Shown piece by piece: positions 25,629 through 33,462 of a stretch of 55,762 bases of DNA (position 1 is the first letter of the stretch; each line of letters starts with the position of its first letter). The stretch comes from Methylococcaceae bacterium (GTDB lineage Bacteria > Pseudomonadota > Gammaproteobacteria > Methylococcales > Methylomonadaceae): positions 1 to 55,762 of the forward strand of contig JAKIUK010000021.1 in assembly GCA_021647585.1 (NCBI GenBank). Direction: 5' to 3'. The position numbers were made by a program, and so were the translations under genes. The notes beneath the pieces are model-generated. The model was not told the DNA's origin, ran no database searches, and was given only the letters and a program-made list of their open reading frames with translations.

Positions 25629-25630
25629 AT

Positions 25631-25696
25631 AATAACGGTATTTATTACCGTTATAATATTTAACACAATAAAACGCTCCATTTTTATGGGGCGTTT
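25631..25696 (+). terminator. Tandem hairpins after hflC
   Basis: The first hairpin is TAACGGTA/TACCGTTA around TTTAT (about 25632-25653), and the second is AAAACGCTCCAT/ATGGGGCGTTTT around TTT (25670-25696). The second ends in T residues and is the better terminator. Both precede the hisZ start at 25721. Confidence 0.65.
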
Positions 25697-25720
25697 TGTG
25701 CGATTAGACACAGATAAAAT

Positions 25721-26911
25721 ATGCAAAAAAAAGACACCTGGCTTTTACCTCAAGGTATTGATGATGTTTTACCTAAAGATGCTAAACATTTAGAAGCTTT
25801 ACGCAGGCAATTACTGGATGTATTTTCATGTTGGGGATATGAATTAGTTATTCCACCGGTTGTTGATTTTCTGGATTCCTTATTAACAGGTTCAGGACAT
25901 GACCTTGATCTTCAGACTTTTAAACTGACTGACCAGGTATCAGGCGAGATGCTTGGGGTTCGAGCAGATATGACCCCACAAGTTGCACGTATTGATGCGC
26001 ATAACTTGAAACATGATCGACCTACCAGACTTTGTTATGTCGGAACTACATTAAGGACATTGGGTGATTCATTAGAAAAAACCAGAAGCCCCATGCAAAT
26101 TGGTGCGGAAATATATGGACATTCAGGCATTGAAAGTGATTTTGAAGTGATTCAGTTAATGCTGGAGATGCTTGCAGTTACCGGCTTGCAAAATGTACAT
26201 TTAGATCTCGGCCATGTAGGCATATACCGTGCATTATCAGAACAGGCAGGATTGACGCAACAACAGGAAGCAGAGTTATTTGACGTATTACAGCGTAAAG
26301 CCAGAACAGAACTTAATGAATTAGTTGCTGGTTTTAATATAGAGGATAAATATAAGCATATTTTTATCACACTACCCACTTTAAACGGCGGTCGTGATGT
26401 ACTCGATAAAGCAACAGACATACTTGCAAATACTAATGCTGTTGTTCTTGATGCTTTGGCAGAATTACAAGCCATTGCAGATAAATTGAGTATCAATTTT
26501 CCTTCCTTACCCGTCAGTTTTGACTTGTCCGAATTACGTGGCTATAACTATCATACAGGTATGGTATTTGCCACTTTTATACCGCAAATGGGTAGAGAGA
26601 TTGCTAGAGGTGGTAGGTATGATAATATCGGTGAATTTTTTGGCAGATCTCGTGCTGCAACAGGGTTCAGTGCTGATTTGAGGTTGTTGAATTCATTAAG
26701 TCAACAAGTGAAAGAAGATAAAGCAGAACGGCTGATTTATGCACCTGTATCAGATGACACAACATTAATTGAAACAATTAGAGACCTAAGAGCAAAAGGT
26801 ATTTGCGTCATTCAACAATTGCCTGGGCACCCAGGTGAAATTGAAGAACTGGCATGTACTGGCATATTAGAAAAAGAAAATCAATTGTGGGTTGTTAAAC
26901 CCTTAGTTTAA
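25721..26911 (+). CDS. hisZ: ATP phosphoribosyltransferase regulatory subunit HisZ
   Basis: Histidyl-tRNA-synthetase-like protein that activates the short form of HisG in the first step of histidine synthesis. The N-terminus DTWLLPQGIDDVLPKDAKHLE is typical of HisZ, and motif 2 is GVRADMTPQVARI. The C-terminal anticodon-binding domain of true HisS is absent, giving 396 residues. The ATG is at 25721. It is followed 12 bp later by purA, the common hflKC-hisZ-purA arrangement of gammaproteobacteria. HisG itself is not in the window. Confidence 0.95.
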   Translation: MQKKDTWLLPQGIDDVLPKDAKHLEALRRQLLDVFSCWGYELVIPPVVDFLDSLLTGSGHDLDLQTFKLTDQVSGEMLGVRADMTPQVARIDAHNLKHDRPTRLCYVGTTLRTLGDSLEKTRSPMQIGAEIYGHSGIESDFEVIQLMLEMLAVTGLQNVHLDLGHVGIYRALSEQAGLTQQQEAELFDVLQRKARTELNELVAGFNIEDKYKHIFITLPTLNGGRDVLDKATDILANTNAVVLDALAELQAIADKLSINFPSLPVSFDLSELRGYNYHTGMVFATFIPQMGREIARGGRYDNIGEFFGRSRAATGFSADLRLLNSLSQQVKEDKAERLIYAPVSDDTTLIETIRDLRAKGICVIQQLPGHPGEIEELACTGILEKENQLWVVKPLV

Positions 26912-26923
26912 GTTGGAATAATC

Positions 26924-28216
26924 ATGGGTAAAAATGTTGTAGTCATCGGTACACAATGGGGTGATGAAGGAAAAGGAAAATTGGTCGATCTTTTAACGGA
27001 TCAGGCTGCAGTCGTTGTTCGTTTTCAGGGAGGACATAATGCAGGCCACACTCTGGTTATAAATGGAAAAAAAACAATATTACATCTCATTCCTTCGGGC
27101 GTTTTAAGAGAAGGCGTGGAATGTATGATTGGTAATGGCGTTGTATTGTCCTTAGAGGCATTATTTGAAGAAATCGAAACCCTGGAAAAGTCTGGAATAC
27201 CGGTAACAAATCGTCTGAGAATAAGTGAAGCATGTGCATTGATATTGCCTATACATATAGCCATTGATCAGGCCAGGGAAATTGCTAGGGGTGCAAAAGC
27301 TATAGGTACTACAGGACGCGGGATAGGTCCAGCATATGAAGACAAAGTTGCCAGGAGAGGCTTGCGTGCTGGAGACCTTTTGAATACTGAAAAATTTTCA
27401 AAAGGTTTGAAAGAACTAGTCGATTATCATAATTTCATGTTGACAGAGTACTACCAAGTAGAAGCTCTTGACTATCAGCAAATACTGGAAACTACTTTAA
27501 AGTTAGCGGAACATATTAAGCCAATGTTAACGGATGTAGGTGAAGAATTAAAAAGCTATCAACAGGCTGATAAGAATATACTTTTTGAAGGTGCTCAGGG
27601 TGCCTTACTCGATATTGATCATGGCACATATCCTTATGTAACCTCATCAAGTACAACGGCGGGTGGAGCATCGACGGGTACAGGCATTGGTCCGTTAGAT
27701 CTTGATTATGTTTTAGGAATTACAAAAGCGTATTCAACAAGAGTGGGTAACGGGCCTTTTCCAACAGAATTAGATGATGGGTATGGTGAGCATCTAGGTG
27801 TTAAGGGTCATGAATTTGGTGCAACCACAGGACGTAAACGTAGAACGGGTTGGTTTGATGCTGTGTCTATGCGTAAATCTGTACAATTGAATAGTCTAAG
27901 CGGGATTTGTTTAACAAAACTCGACGTACTGGATGGTTTGGATAAAATTGGTATTTGTACCGCTTATAAAATCAATGGTGTTGTGACAGAAATAGCACCT
28001 TTAGGCGCTGACCAATACGAAGCATGTGAAGCAGTTATTGAGGAAATGCCGGGTTGGACCGAAACAACAGCTGGAATTACAGAGCTTGATAAATTACCTG
28101 CCAATGCAAAAGCATATATTGAACGTATAGAACAGCTGTTGGAAGTTAAAATTGCTATTTTGTCGACGGGACCTGATCGCGATGAAACTGTGATTATTGA
28201 GAACCCGTTTGCTTGA
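26924..28216 (+). CDS. purA: Adenylosuccinate synthetase
   Basis: GTP-dependent joining of aspartate to IMP, the first step from IMP to AMP. The N-terminal GTP loop is GTQWGDEGKGKLVD. Other conserved segments are FQGGHNAGHT (catalytic His), IGTTGRGIGPAYEDK, GAQGALLDIDHGTYPYVTSS, and the C-terminal LSTGPDRDETV. At 430 residues it has the usual length. It starts 12 bp after hisZ. Confidence 0.98.
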   Translation: MGKNVVVIGTQWGDEGKGKLVDLLTDQAAVVVRFQGGHNAGHTLVINGKKTILHLIPSGVLREGVECMIGNGVVLSLEALFEEIETLEKSGIPVTNRLRISEACALILPIHIAIDQAREIARGAKAIGTTGRGIGPAYEDKVARRGLRAGDLLNTEKFSKGLKELVDYHNFMLTEYYQVEALDYQQILETTLKLAEHIKPMLTDVGEELKSYQQADKNILFEGAQGALLDIDHGTYPYVTSSSTTAGGASTGTGIGPLDLDYVLGITKAYSTRVGNGPFPTELDDGYGEHLGVKGHEFGATTGRKRRTGWFDAVSMRKSVQLNSLSGICLTKLDVLDGLDKIGICTAYKINGVVTEIAPLGADQYEACEAVIEEMPGWTETTAGITELDKLPANAKAYIERIEQLLEVKIAILSTGPDRDETVIIENPFA

Positions 28217-28604
28217 TACACTAATGTAATATTTTAAATTTTTCTTAAACTATATTCTATTCTGTGGAAATAAACTAAAGAAATGTTTTTCTGAAAACTT
28301 CTTTCAAAGAAATTTTTTTAAATGCGTCTACAATAAAGAAATACCAAACGAGCAGATGTGAACCAATTATTGGATTAAAGCTTGATGAGGAAAGTCAAGA
28401 CGCAATAATGAATTGACAATAATAATTCAGCTGGCAAACTTCTTAGTCATTGAGACCATCCAATAAGAAGACAGGAAAAATGAAAAAATAATAACATAGT
28501 GCTTTACTTGGTATGAATATCAGAATATACTAATACCATAAATCGCTTAAAGCTGTTTTGGTGATTTATATTATTTTTTATTAACATATCCAAGAGAGGG
28601 GATC
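28217..28604. other. 388-bp intergenic region with a possible structured RNA
   Basis: No protein gene is seen. Between 28323 and 28466 four complementary pairs can be drawn: TGCGTCT (28323-28329) with AGACGCA (28398-28404); TTATTGGAT (28367-28375) with ATCCAATAA (28458-28466); CTTGA/TCAAG (28381-28399); and TGAATT/AATTCA (28409-28429). The first two would interlock as a pseudoknot. It may be a 5' leader of the DUF1264 gene or a small RNA. It does not match a riboswitch class I know. GAGAGGGG just before 28605 is the ribosome-binding site. Confidence 0.35.
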
Positions 28605-29189
28605 ATGAATAAAACAAAATTACTACTTGCTAGTGCTTTATTAGCTTTAACTACTGGCTGTGCAACTGCTGAAGTTGAAAAAGCTGTATCAATTTCAACT
28701 GCGCCAAAATCATATAATGAAACATTAAATCCACGCCAAAAAGAATACCCAAATCACTTAGGCTTTAATGATTTACACATTCAGGCCATTAGACATCTAA
28801 AGCCAAATACAAATGATGTCCATGATCCTGATTTACAAACAATAGTACATCATCACTGTAAAGCTTATGATGATGGGACTTTTACATGTCTAATGTTTCA
28901 CACGGGTATGAAAGATCAGGATAAACCTATCGGTTTTGAATATATCATTACCACAGAACAATATAATAATTTACCTGCAGACGAGAAAAAATACTGGCAT
29001 TACCATTTAGTAGAAGTCCCTCGTGCGCATGCAACATTTCCTGATTTAACCCCGGCAGAAGCGGCAAAAATTTTGCCAGCCGTTAATGAAACATATGGTA
29101 AGGTCATTTATTTTATGAACCCGCATGACAAGATGCCTTTGGGTGAACCGTATATCTTAATTGTTCAGGATATGCCAGAACAAGATTAA
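28605..29189 (+). CDS. DUF1264 (OBAP-like) lipoprotein
   Basis: A 194-residue protein with a lipoprotein-type signal: basic start, hydrophobic LLLASALLALTTGC and a cysteine near residue 19. The mature part resembles DUF1264, also found in plant oil-body-associated proteins: LGFNDLHIQAIRHLKPN, HHHCKAYDDGTFTCLMF, then EYIITTEQYNNLP and KYWHYHLVEV. The molecular function of the family is not known. It has a strong GAGAGGGG ribosome-binding site and is followed by a good terminator, so it is a single-gene unit. The preceding 388-bp leader could be regulatory. Confidence 0.8.
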   Translation: MNKTKLLLASALLALTTGCATAEVEKAVSISTAPKSYNETLNPRQKEYPNHLGFNDLHIQAIRHLKPNTNDVHDPDLQTIVHHHCKAYDDGTFTCLMFHTGMKDQDKPIGFEYIITTEQYNNLPADEKKYWHYHLVEVPRAHATFPDLTPAEAAKILPAVNETYGKVIYFMNPHDKMPLGEPYILIVQDMPEQD

Positions 29190-29258
29190 TATATCCCCCG
29201 GGTTGTATAGATTAATGTTTATATACAACCTAATACAAGTGTGCATTGCACGCATCTC

Positions 29259-29290
29259 AGCCAGCAGAATATGTTTCTGCTGGCTTTTTT
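29259..29290 (+). terminator. Intrinsic terminator after the DUF1264 gene
   Basis: AGCCAGCAGAA pairs with TTTCTGCTGGCT around TATG and is followed by a run of seven T. It lies just upstream of the peroxidase ATG, so the peroxidase transcript must start within or after it, or depend on read-through. Confidence 0.85.
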
Positions 29291-29302
29291 TATGGAGTTG
29301 AA

Positions 29303-30370
29303 ATGCAGCTATTTTTAATTCTAGTCATGGGTGTTTTTTGTACTAGTCTTTCATTTGCCGATGATTTGTTGGGGTTGCCTCCATTACATATACCAGCAAA
29401 CAATAGTCAAACAGAGGATAAAATTGAGTTGGGACGAATATTATTCAATGATATTCGTTTAAGTGCTGATAACTCAATAAGTTGTGCTAGTTGTCATCAT
29501 GCTGATAAGGCCTTTACTGATGGTTTAACGGTGCCAAAGGGTATCAATAATCAGACAGGGACACGTAATGCACCTACAGTAATAAATGCCGCTTTTTATA
29601 ATACCTTGTTTTTAGATGGTAGAGCAAAGAGTCTGGAAGATCAGGCTTTAGGTCCCTTTGTAAATTCTGTTGAACATGGTTTAAAAGATTATACAAAAAT
29701 TATTAATGTTGTTCGCTCTGATACACATTATCTGCAAATGTTTAAACAGGCTTTTAATCTTTCAGCCGATAAAATATCTATAGAACATATTAGCAAAGCC
29801 ATTGCTAGTTTTGAACGAACATTAATTGCGGGTAATTCACCTTTTGATCAATATTATTTTGGCAGAGACCATACTAAAATGTCTGATAGTGCTGCCAGAG
29901 GTTTGAGGTTGTTTCGTCGCAAAGGAAATTGTGCCAATTGCCATGAAATTTCATGGGATAGTGCTTTATTTATGGACAATCGTTTTTATAATATTGGCGT
30001 CGGTTTCAATCGTATAAAATCCAAGGTAAACGCGATTAAATCAGCATTGGCCAACGGCAAAAAAGTTGATCAATTGGGATTAACGACATTACAAAATTCG
30101 GAATTAGGTCGATTTAATGTGACTCATGATATTAGGGATATGGGAAAATTTAAAACGCCAACTTTACGTAATATAAGCTTAACTGCTCCTTATATGCATG
30201 ATGGCAGTATGAAAACCTTGGAAGAGGTTGTTGAATATTACGACAAAGGAGGAGATCCAAACAGATTTATTGATGCAGCGATTTTTCCTTTGCATTTCAG
30301 CAAGCATGAAAAAGCTGATTTGGTAGAATTTTTGAAAGCATTAACCAGTCCACAATTGTTAGCAAAATAA
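29303..30370 (+). CDS. Di-haem cytochrome c peroxidase family protein
   Basis: Periplasmic di-haem c-type protein of the CcpA/MauG superfamily. The signal peptide is MQLFLILVMGVFCTSLSFA. The first haem site is CASCHH near residue 70, and the second is CANCHE near residue 213. The segment FKTPTLRNISLTAPYMHDGSMKTLEEVVEYYD is characteristic of bacterial cytochrome c peroxidases and includes a Met that could ligate haem. About 355 residues from the ATG at 29303, preceded by GGAG; the longer frame reads through the terminator. It probably reduces hydrogen peroxide with electrons from cytochrome c; a MauG-like modifying role cannot be excluded. Confidence 0.9.
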   Translation: MQLFLILVMGVFCTSLSFADDLLGLPPLHIPANNSQTEDKIELGRILFNDIRLSADNSISCASCHHADKAFTDGLTVPKGINNQTGTRNAPTVINAAFYNTLFLDGRAKSLEDQALGPFVNSVEHGLKDYTKIINVVRSDTHYLQMFKQAFNLSADKISIEHISKAIASFERTLIAGNSPFDQYYFGRDHTKMSDSAARGLRLFRRKGNCANCHEISWDSALFMDNRFYNIGVGFNRIKSKVNAIKSALANGKKVDQLGLTTLQNSELGRFNVTHDIRDMGKFKTPTLRNISLTAPYMHDGSMKTLEEVVEYYDKGGDPNRFIDAAIFPLHFSKHEKADLVEFLKALTSPQLLAK

Positions 30371-30845
30371 ATACTTTAAAATCTTTAGTTATACGGAATT
30401 ATTTATAGAGTTTTACACTGACTTTGGAGTAATTCTACTTTGTCAGATTATAAATGTAGGGTGTATTGCACGCACCAAAAGATCCTGCCATTGCCGAAAT
30501 GGCGCGTACATCGGACTCTACGAAGATATTTTTTTATAGTATCCATTCAAACGTGACAAAGTAGGATTAACGACAATTAAGTAGTTTAAGAAAAAAAACA
30601 TCCTTGTTCCCATTCCTGTTTTGGTTTACTTTTATGGCTGCTGATCTGCTTGCAGGTTGAATATGGTTGGCCTTCACTAGCAGCTAACCACTTCTCAGCT
30701 CCCTCTACCCATCAATACAACGATGACAGAGTAATAGCCTTTGTTGATTGATAACAACACAGCATTTTTAGATCAGGCTCTATCATATTATCAAAAGCCT
30801 GAATACTGCCTGAACCAATTAGCAGTATTTTTTACTTATTTACAT
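30371..30845. other. 475-bp intergenic region with repeat debris
   Basis: No gene found. It contains a GGGTGTATTGCACGCACC-like dispersed motif near 30459 (a similar one occurs near 29240) and, at 30802-30833, a terminator-like hairpin (AATACTGC/GCAGTATT followed by T). The latter would act on rightward transcripts. No transposase could be reconstructed. Confidence 0.5.
30802..30833 (+). terminator. Terminator-like hairpin in gap
   Basis: AATACTGC pairs with GCAGTATT around a 12-base loop and runs into T residues. It lies more than 400 bp beyond the peroxidase stop, so its target transcript is unclear. Confidence 0.45.
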
Positions 30846-30873
30846 TTAGGGAGGTGGAAATAAATATTCATCC
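30846..30873. mobile_element. Solitary MITE terminal repeat
   Basis: TTAGGGAGGTGGAAATAAAT and the following ATTCATCC match the left end of the 160-bp elements at 6213 and 7415. I find no matching right end within 200 bp, so this is a truncated copy or a decayed remnant. Confidence 0.6.
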
Positions 30874-30995
30874 AGATCTTTTCCTTGTGCAAAACCTCTC
30901 GCTTCATATTGAAAGTATGCTTCGAAGGAAATCCATTGATGACGAACAGAGGTATCAGATTTAGATTTACATATTGATTCCTTAGGCTTAGGCAT
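30846..30995 (-). CDS. Small DUF2934-like protein ending in a MITE terminal repeat
   Basis: A 49-residue protein from the ATG at 30995, which overlaps the stop of the CoA-disulfide reductase gene (ATGCCTAA), so it is translationally coupled to it. The core ISFEAYFQYEARGFAQGKDLDEYL resembles the short DUF2934 motif (IxxxAYxxAExRGFxPGxxLxDWL). The last residues FPPP and the stop codon are encoded by TTAGGGAGGTGG, the same end sequence as the MITE copies at 6213 and 7415. The native C-terminus was probably replaced by an element end. Function is unknown. Confidence 0.6.
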   Translation of the reverse strand: MPKPKESICKSKSDTSVRHQWISFEAYFQYEARGFAQGKDLDEYLFPPP

Positions 30996-32718
30996 GTTTA
31001 AGTGCTTCAGGCATTTCAGCCAGTTTTTCTTCGGCATGAGAAACAAAAGGAACTCCTGGTTTACCCGTTGCTAAAACTGTACGGCAAAAACAATTAAAGG
31101 TCTTCGAACCACCCGCTAACATTGCAATATTTTCAAACCCTTTCTGTAGCAAGATACGATATGCCAAGTAACTGCGAAATCCAACCCGACAGTAAACATA
31201 AATTGGCTGATCTTTTTTAAGTTCATGTAGTCGTGAACGTAGTTCTCGAAGCGGAATATTTATTGCTCCGGGTATACTCCATTCTGCATATTCCATTTGG
31301 CTGCGTACATCAAGTAAAATACCAGTGGATACTTGATCAGGAAAATTTTCCGCATACCAGAAATTCAAGTCGCCACGTAGGTAGTTTGAAGCGATAAACC
31401 CTGCCATATTAATGGGGTCTTTCGCTGAACCATAAGGGGGGGCATAGGCTAATTCGAGATGTTCCAGATCAAAGACAGTCATTCCTGCATGAATAGCAGT
31501 GGCAAATACATCAATCCGTTTATCTACACCATCATAACCAACTATCTGAGCACCCAGAATCTTACCCGTTTCAGGTTCAAAAATAAGTTTGACGTGCATA
31601 GGCGCAGTTCCAGGATAATATCCCGCATGTCCAGAAGGGTGAAGATAGACTTTATGAAAAGATCGATTAAGACGACGCAAGGTTTTTTCTGATGCACCGG
31701 TAGATCCTGCAGTCATATCAAATACTTTGACCACGGCAGTTCCCTGAGTAGACCGGTATTGGCTAGTACGGCCAAAAATATTATCAGCAACAATCCTGCC
31801 TTGCCGGTTTGCGGGTCCCGCCAGAGGCAGTTGAGTTGGTTCTCCCGTCACAGTATCGGTGACTTCTACCATATCGCCTGCGGCATAGATATCTGGATCT
31901 GAAGTTTGCATATGGCTGTCAACTTTGATACCGCCCATATTGCCTATTGTCAGTCCAGCGTCAATTGCAAGTTTTGCAGCTGGCCTGACGCCGATCGCCA
32001 GCACAACAAAATCTGCAACCACAGACTCATCATTATCCAGAATTACCTTAACTTGTCCTGATGCGTCAACAAACTTCTTGGCGGCACTCCCCAAGTGTAG
32101 TTGAACACCTTGATTTTCCATATGGTAGCGCAAATCACAAGCCATCTCGTAATCAAGGGGTGGCATTAACTGATTCTGTAATTCGACTAATTCCACCTCC
32201 ATATTTCGCTGTCGGAATGCTTCGGCAACTTCTATACCGATAAATCCTCCACCAATGATTATGGCTTTGCTTGCTCCTGCATCAATCTGTTGAATAATGG
32301 AATCCATATCGGGGATATTTCTAAGCACAAATATCTTCTGATGATCAATTCCTGGAATAGGGGGTCTTAGTGCATCAGCCCCTTGCGACAAGACTAATTT
32401 GTCATAGCATTCCACATAGGTTTGGCCCAGATTTTGGTCTACGACAGTGAGTTGTTTCAGCTGACGATCAATGTCAATTACTTCATGACCCGTTCGCACA
32501 TTAATATTGAGTGTTTCTTTCAAGCCTTCCGGTGTTTGCAACAATAGAGCGTCTCGATCCTTGATATCTCCACCAATGTGATATGGCAATCCACAATTTG
32601 CAAAGGAAATAAATGCATCTTTTTCAAGAACTATGATTTCAGCATCTTCACTTAATCTTCTGGCTCGAGCTGCGGTTGATGCTCCGGCAGCTACGCCTCC
32701 AATGACGACTATTTTCAA
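30988..32718 (-). CDS. CoA-disulfide reductase with C-terminal rhodanese domain
   Basis: A 576-residue FAD-dependent disulfide reductase (CoADR/NADH oxidase type) fused to a rhodanese. The FAD-binding VVIGGVAAGASTAARARR is at the N-terminus. The single catalytic Cys is in SFANCGLPYHIGG near residue 43, and the NAD(P)-binding AIIIGGGFIGIEVAEAF near residue 155. The rhodanese domain (about 460-555) has the active-site loop CRVGFRS. Fused proteins of this type reduce CoA disulfide or persulfides and polysulfide. It lies downstream of trxC in the same orientation and is coupled to the DUF2934 gene, suggesting a thiol or sulfane-sulfur redox operon. Gene names for this family vary, so none is given. 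Confidence 0.92.
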   Translation of the reverse strand: MKIVVIGGVAAGASTAARARRLSEDAEIIVLEKDAFISFANCGLPYHIGGDIKDRDALLLQTPEGLKETLNINVRTGHEVIDIDRQLKQLTVVDQNLGQTYVECYDKLVLSQGADALRPPIPGIDHQKIFVLRNIPDMDSIIQQIDAGASKAIIIGGGFIGIEVAEAFRQRNMEVELVELQNQLMPPLDYEMACDLRYHMENQGVQLHLGSAAKKFVDASGQVKVILDNDESVVADFVVLAIGVRPAAKLAIDAGLTIGNMGGIKVDSHMQTSDPDIYAAGDMVEVTDTVTGEPTQLPLAGPANRQGRIVADNIFGRTSQYRSTQGTAVVKVFDMTAGSTGASEKTLRRLNRSFHKVYLHPSGHAGYYPGTAPMHVKLIFEPETGKILGAQIVGYDGVDKRIDVFATAIHAGMTVFDLEHLELAYAPPYGSAKDPINMAGFIASNYLRGDLNFWYAENFPDQVSTGILLDVRSQMEYAEWSIPGAINIPLRELRSRLHELKKDQPIYVYCRVGFRSYLAYRILLQKGFENIAMLAGGSKTFNCFCRTVLATGKPGVPFVSHAEEKLAEMPEALKHA

Positions 32719-32783
32719 AATAAACTCCTGGCAAATATTAGGTATTTAAAATAACGAGCTATGACAATATTCGAAAGTAAAAT

Positions 32784-33218
32784 TTATAACTGTGAACGTA
32801 CCCAGCGAATAATATCTTCTGTGCCCATTGCACCAGCCTGTCTTGCTATTTCAACACCATTTTTGAACAGTACTAACGTTGGAATACTACGAATATTATA
32901 TTGCCCAGCTAACGTTTGCTCTTTCTCAGTGTTGACTTTTGTAACTCTGACTTTAGGTTCAAGTTCTGCCGTTGCTTTTGAATATGCAGGTGTCATCATT
33001 TTACAAGGGCCACACCAGGGTGCCCAGAAATCAACGACAACAGGAATATCATTTCGACTGATATGTCGAGCAAAAGTGCTGGTTGTCAATTCAATAGGAT
33101 GATGTAGAAATAGTGCCTGTTTACAGTGACCACATTTGGGTTTATCACTCAGACGCTGAGCAAGGATTCGGTTTACAGAGAGGCACTGTGGACAAACAAT
33201 ATGAAATGAATCTGTCAT
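32784..33218 (-). CDS. trxC: Thioredoxin 2
   Basis: A 144-residue thioredoxin with an N-terminal zinc-binding extension (CPQC near residue 9 and CGHC near residue 29) and the redox-active WCGPC in VDFWAPWCGPCKMM. The cis-proline loop is RSIPTLVLFKNG. The zinc extension is typical of TrxC, which is often induced by oxidative stress. It is the first gene of a leftward unit with the CoA-disulfide reductase 65 bp downstream. ATG at 33218. Confidence 0.94.
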   Translation of the reverse strand: MTDSFHIVCPQCLSVNRILAQRLSDKPKCGHCKQALFLHHPIELTTSTFARHISRNDIPVVVDFWAPWCGPCKMMTPAYSKATAELEPKVRVTKVNTEKEQTLAGQYNIRSIPTLVLFKNGVEIARQAGAMGTEDIIRWVRSQL

Positions 33219-33462
33219 TGTTCTCGACCTAAGATAGTTAAACTAGATTTTGTATATTATGTTAGCACATCATAAAAAGATAATATAGAATTTCAAATTC
33301 ATACATCATTTTTTTTAACATCGTTAACAACACTTGCGTAAATACTGTGTTTATTGTCTGAAATAAGGAAATAGATACTCATTCTCACATTCTGGTAGCT
33401 GATTTTGGCCTCTGGCTTGTTAACATCGATTATTTATCGCTGCATTTTTCCTTGTGCAAGCC

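Noticed and set aside
28380..28400. GATGAGGAAAGTC resembling a conserved RNase P RNA segment
   Set aside because: The rest of the RNase P RNA core is missing and the region is too short and AT-rich.
28323..28466. Cyclic di-GMP riboswitch (GACGCAA segment present)
   Set aside because: The other conserved blocks of the GEMM-I aptamer (CACGCACAGGGCAAACC-like) are absent.
30846..31046. 66-residue form of the small leftward gene
   Set aside because: Its first 17 codons read the end of the CoA-disulfide reductase gene in another frame; the coupled ATG at 30995 fits better.
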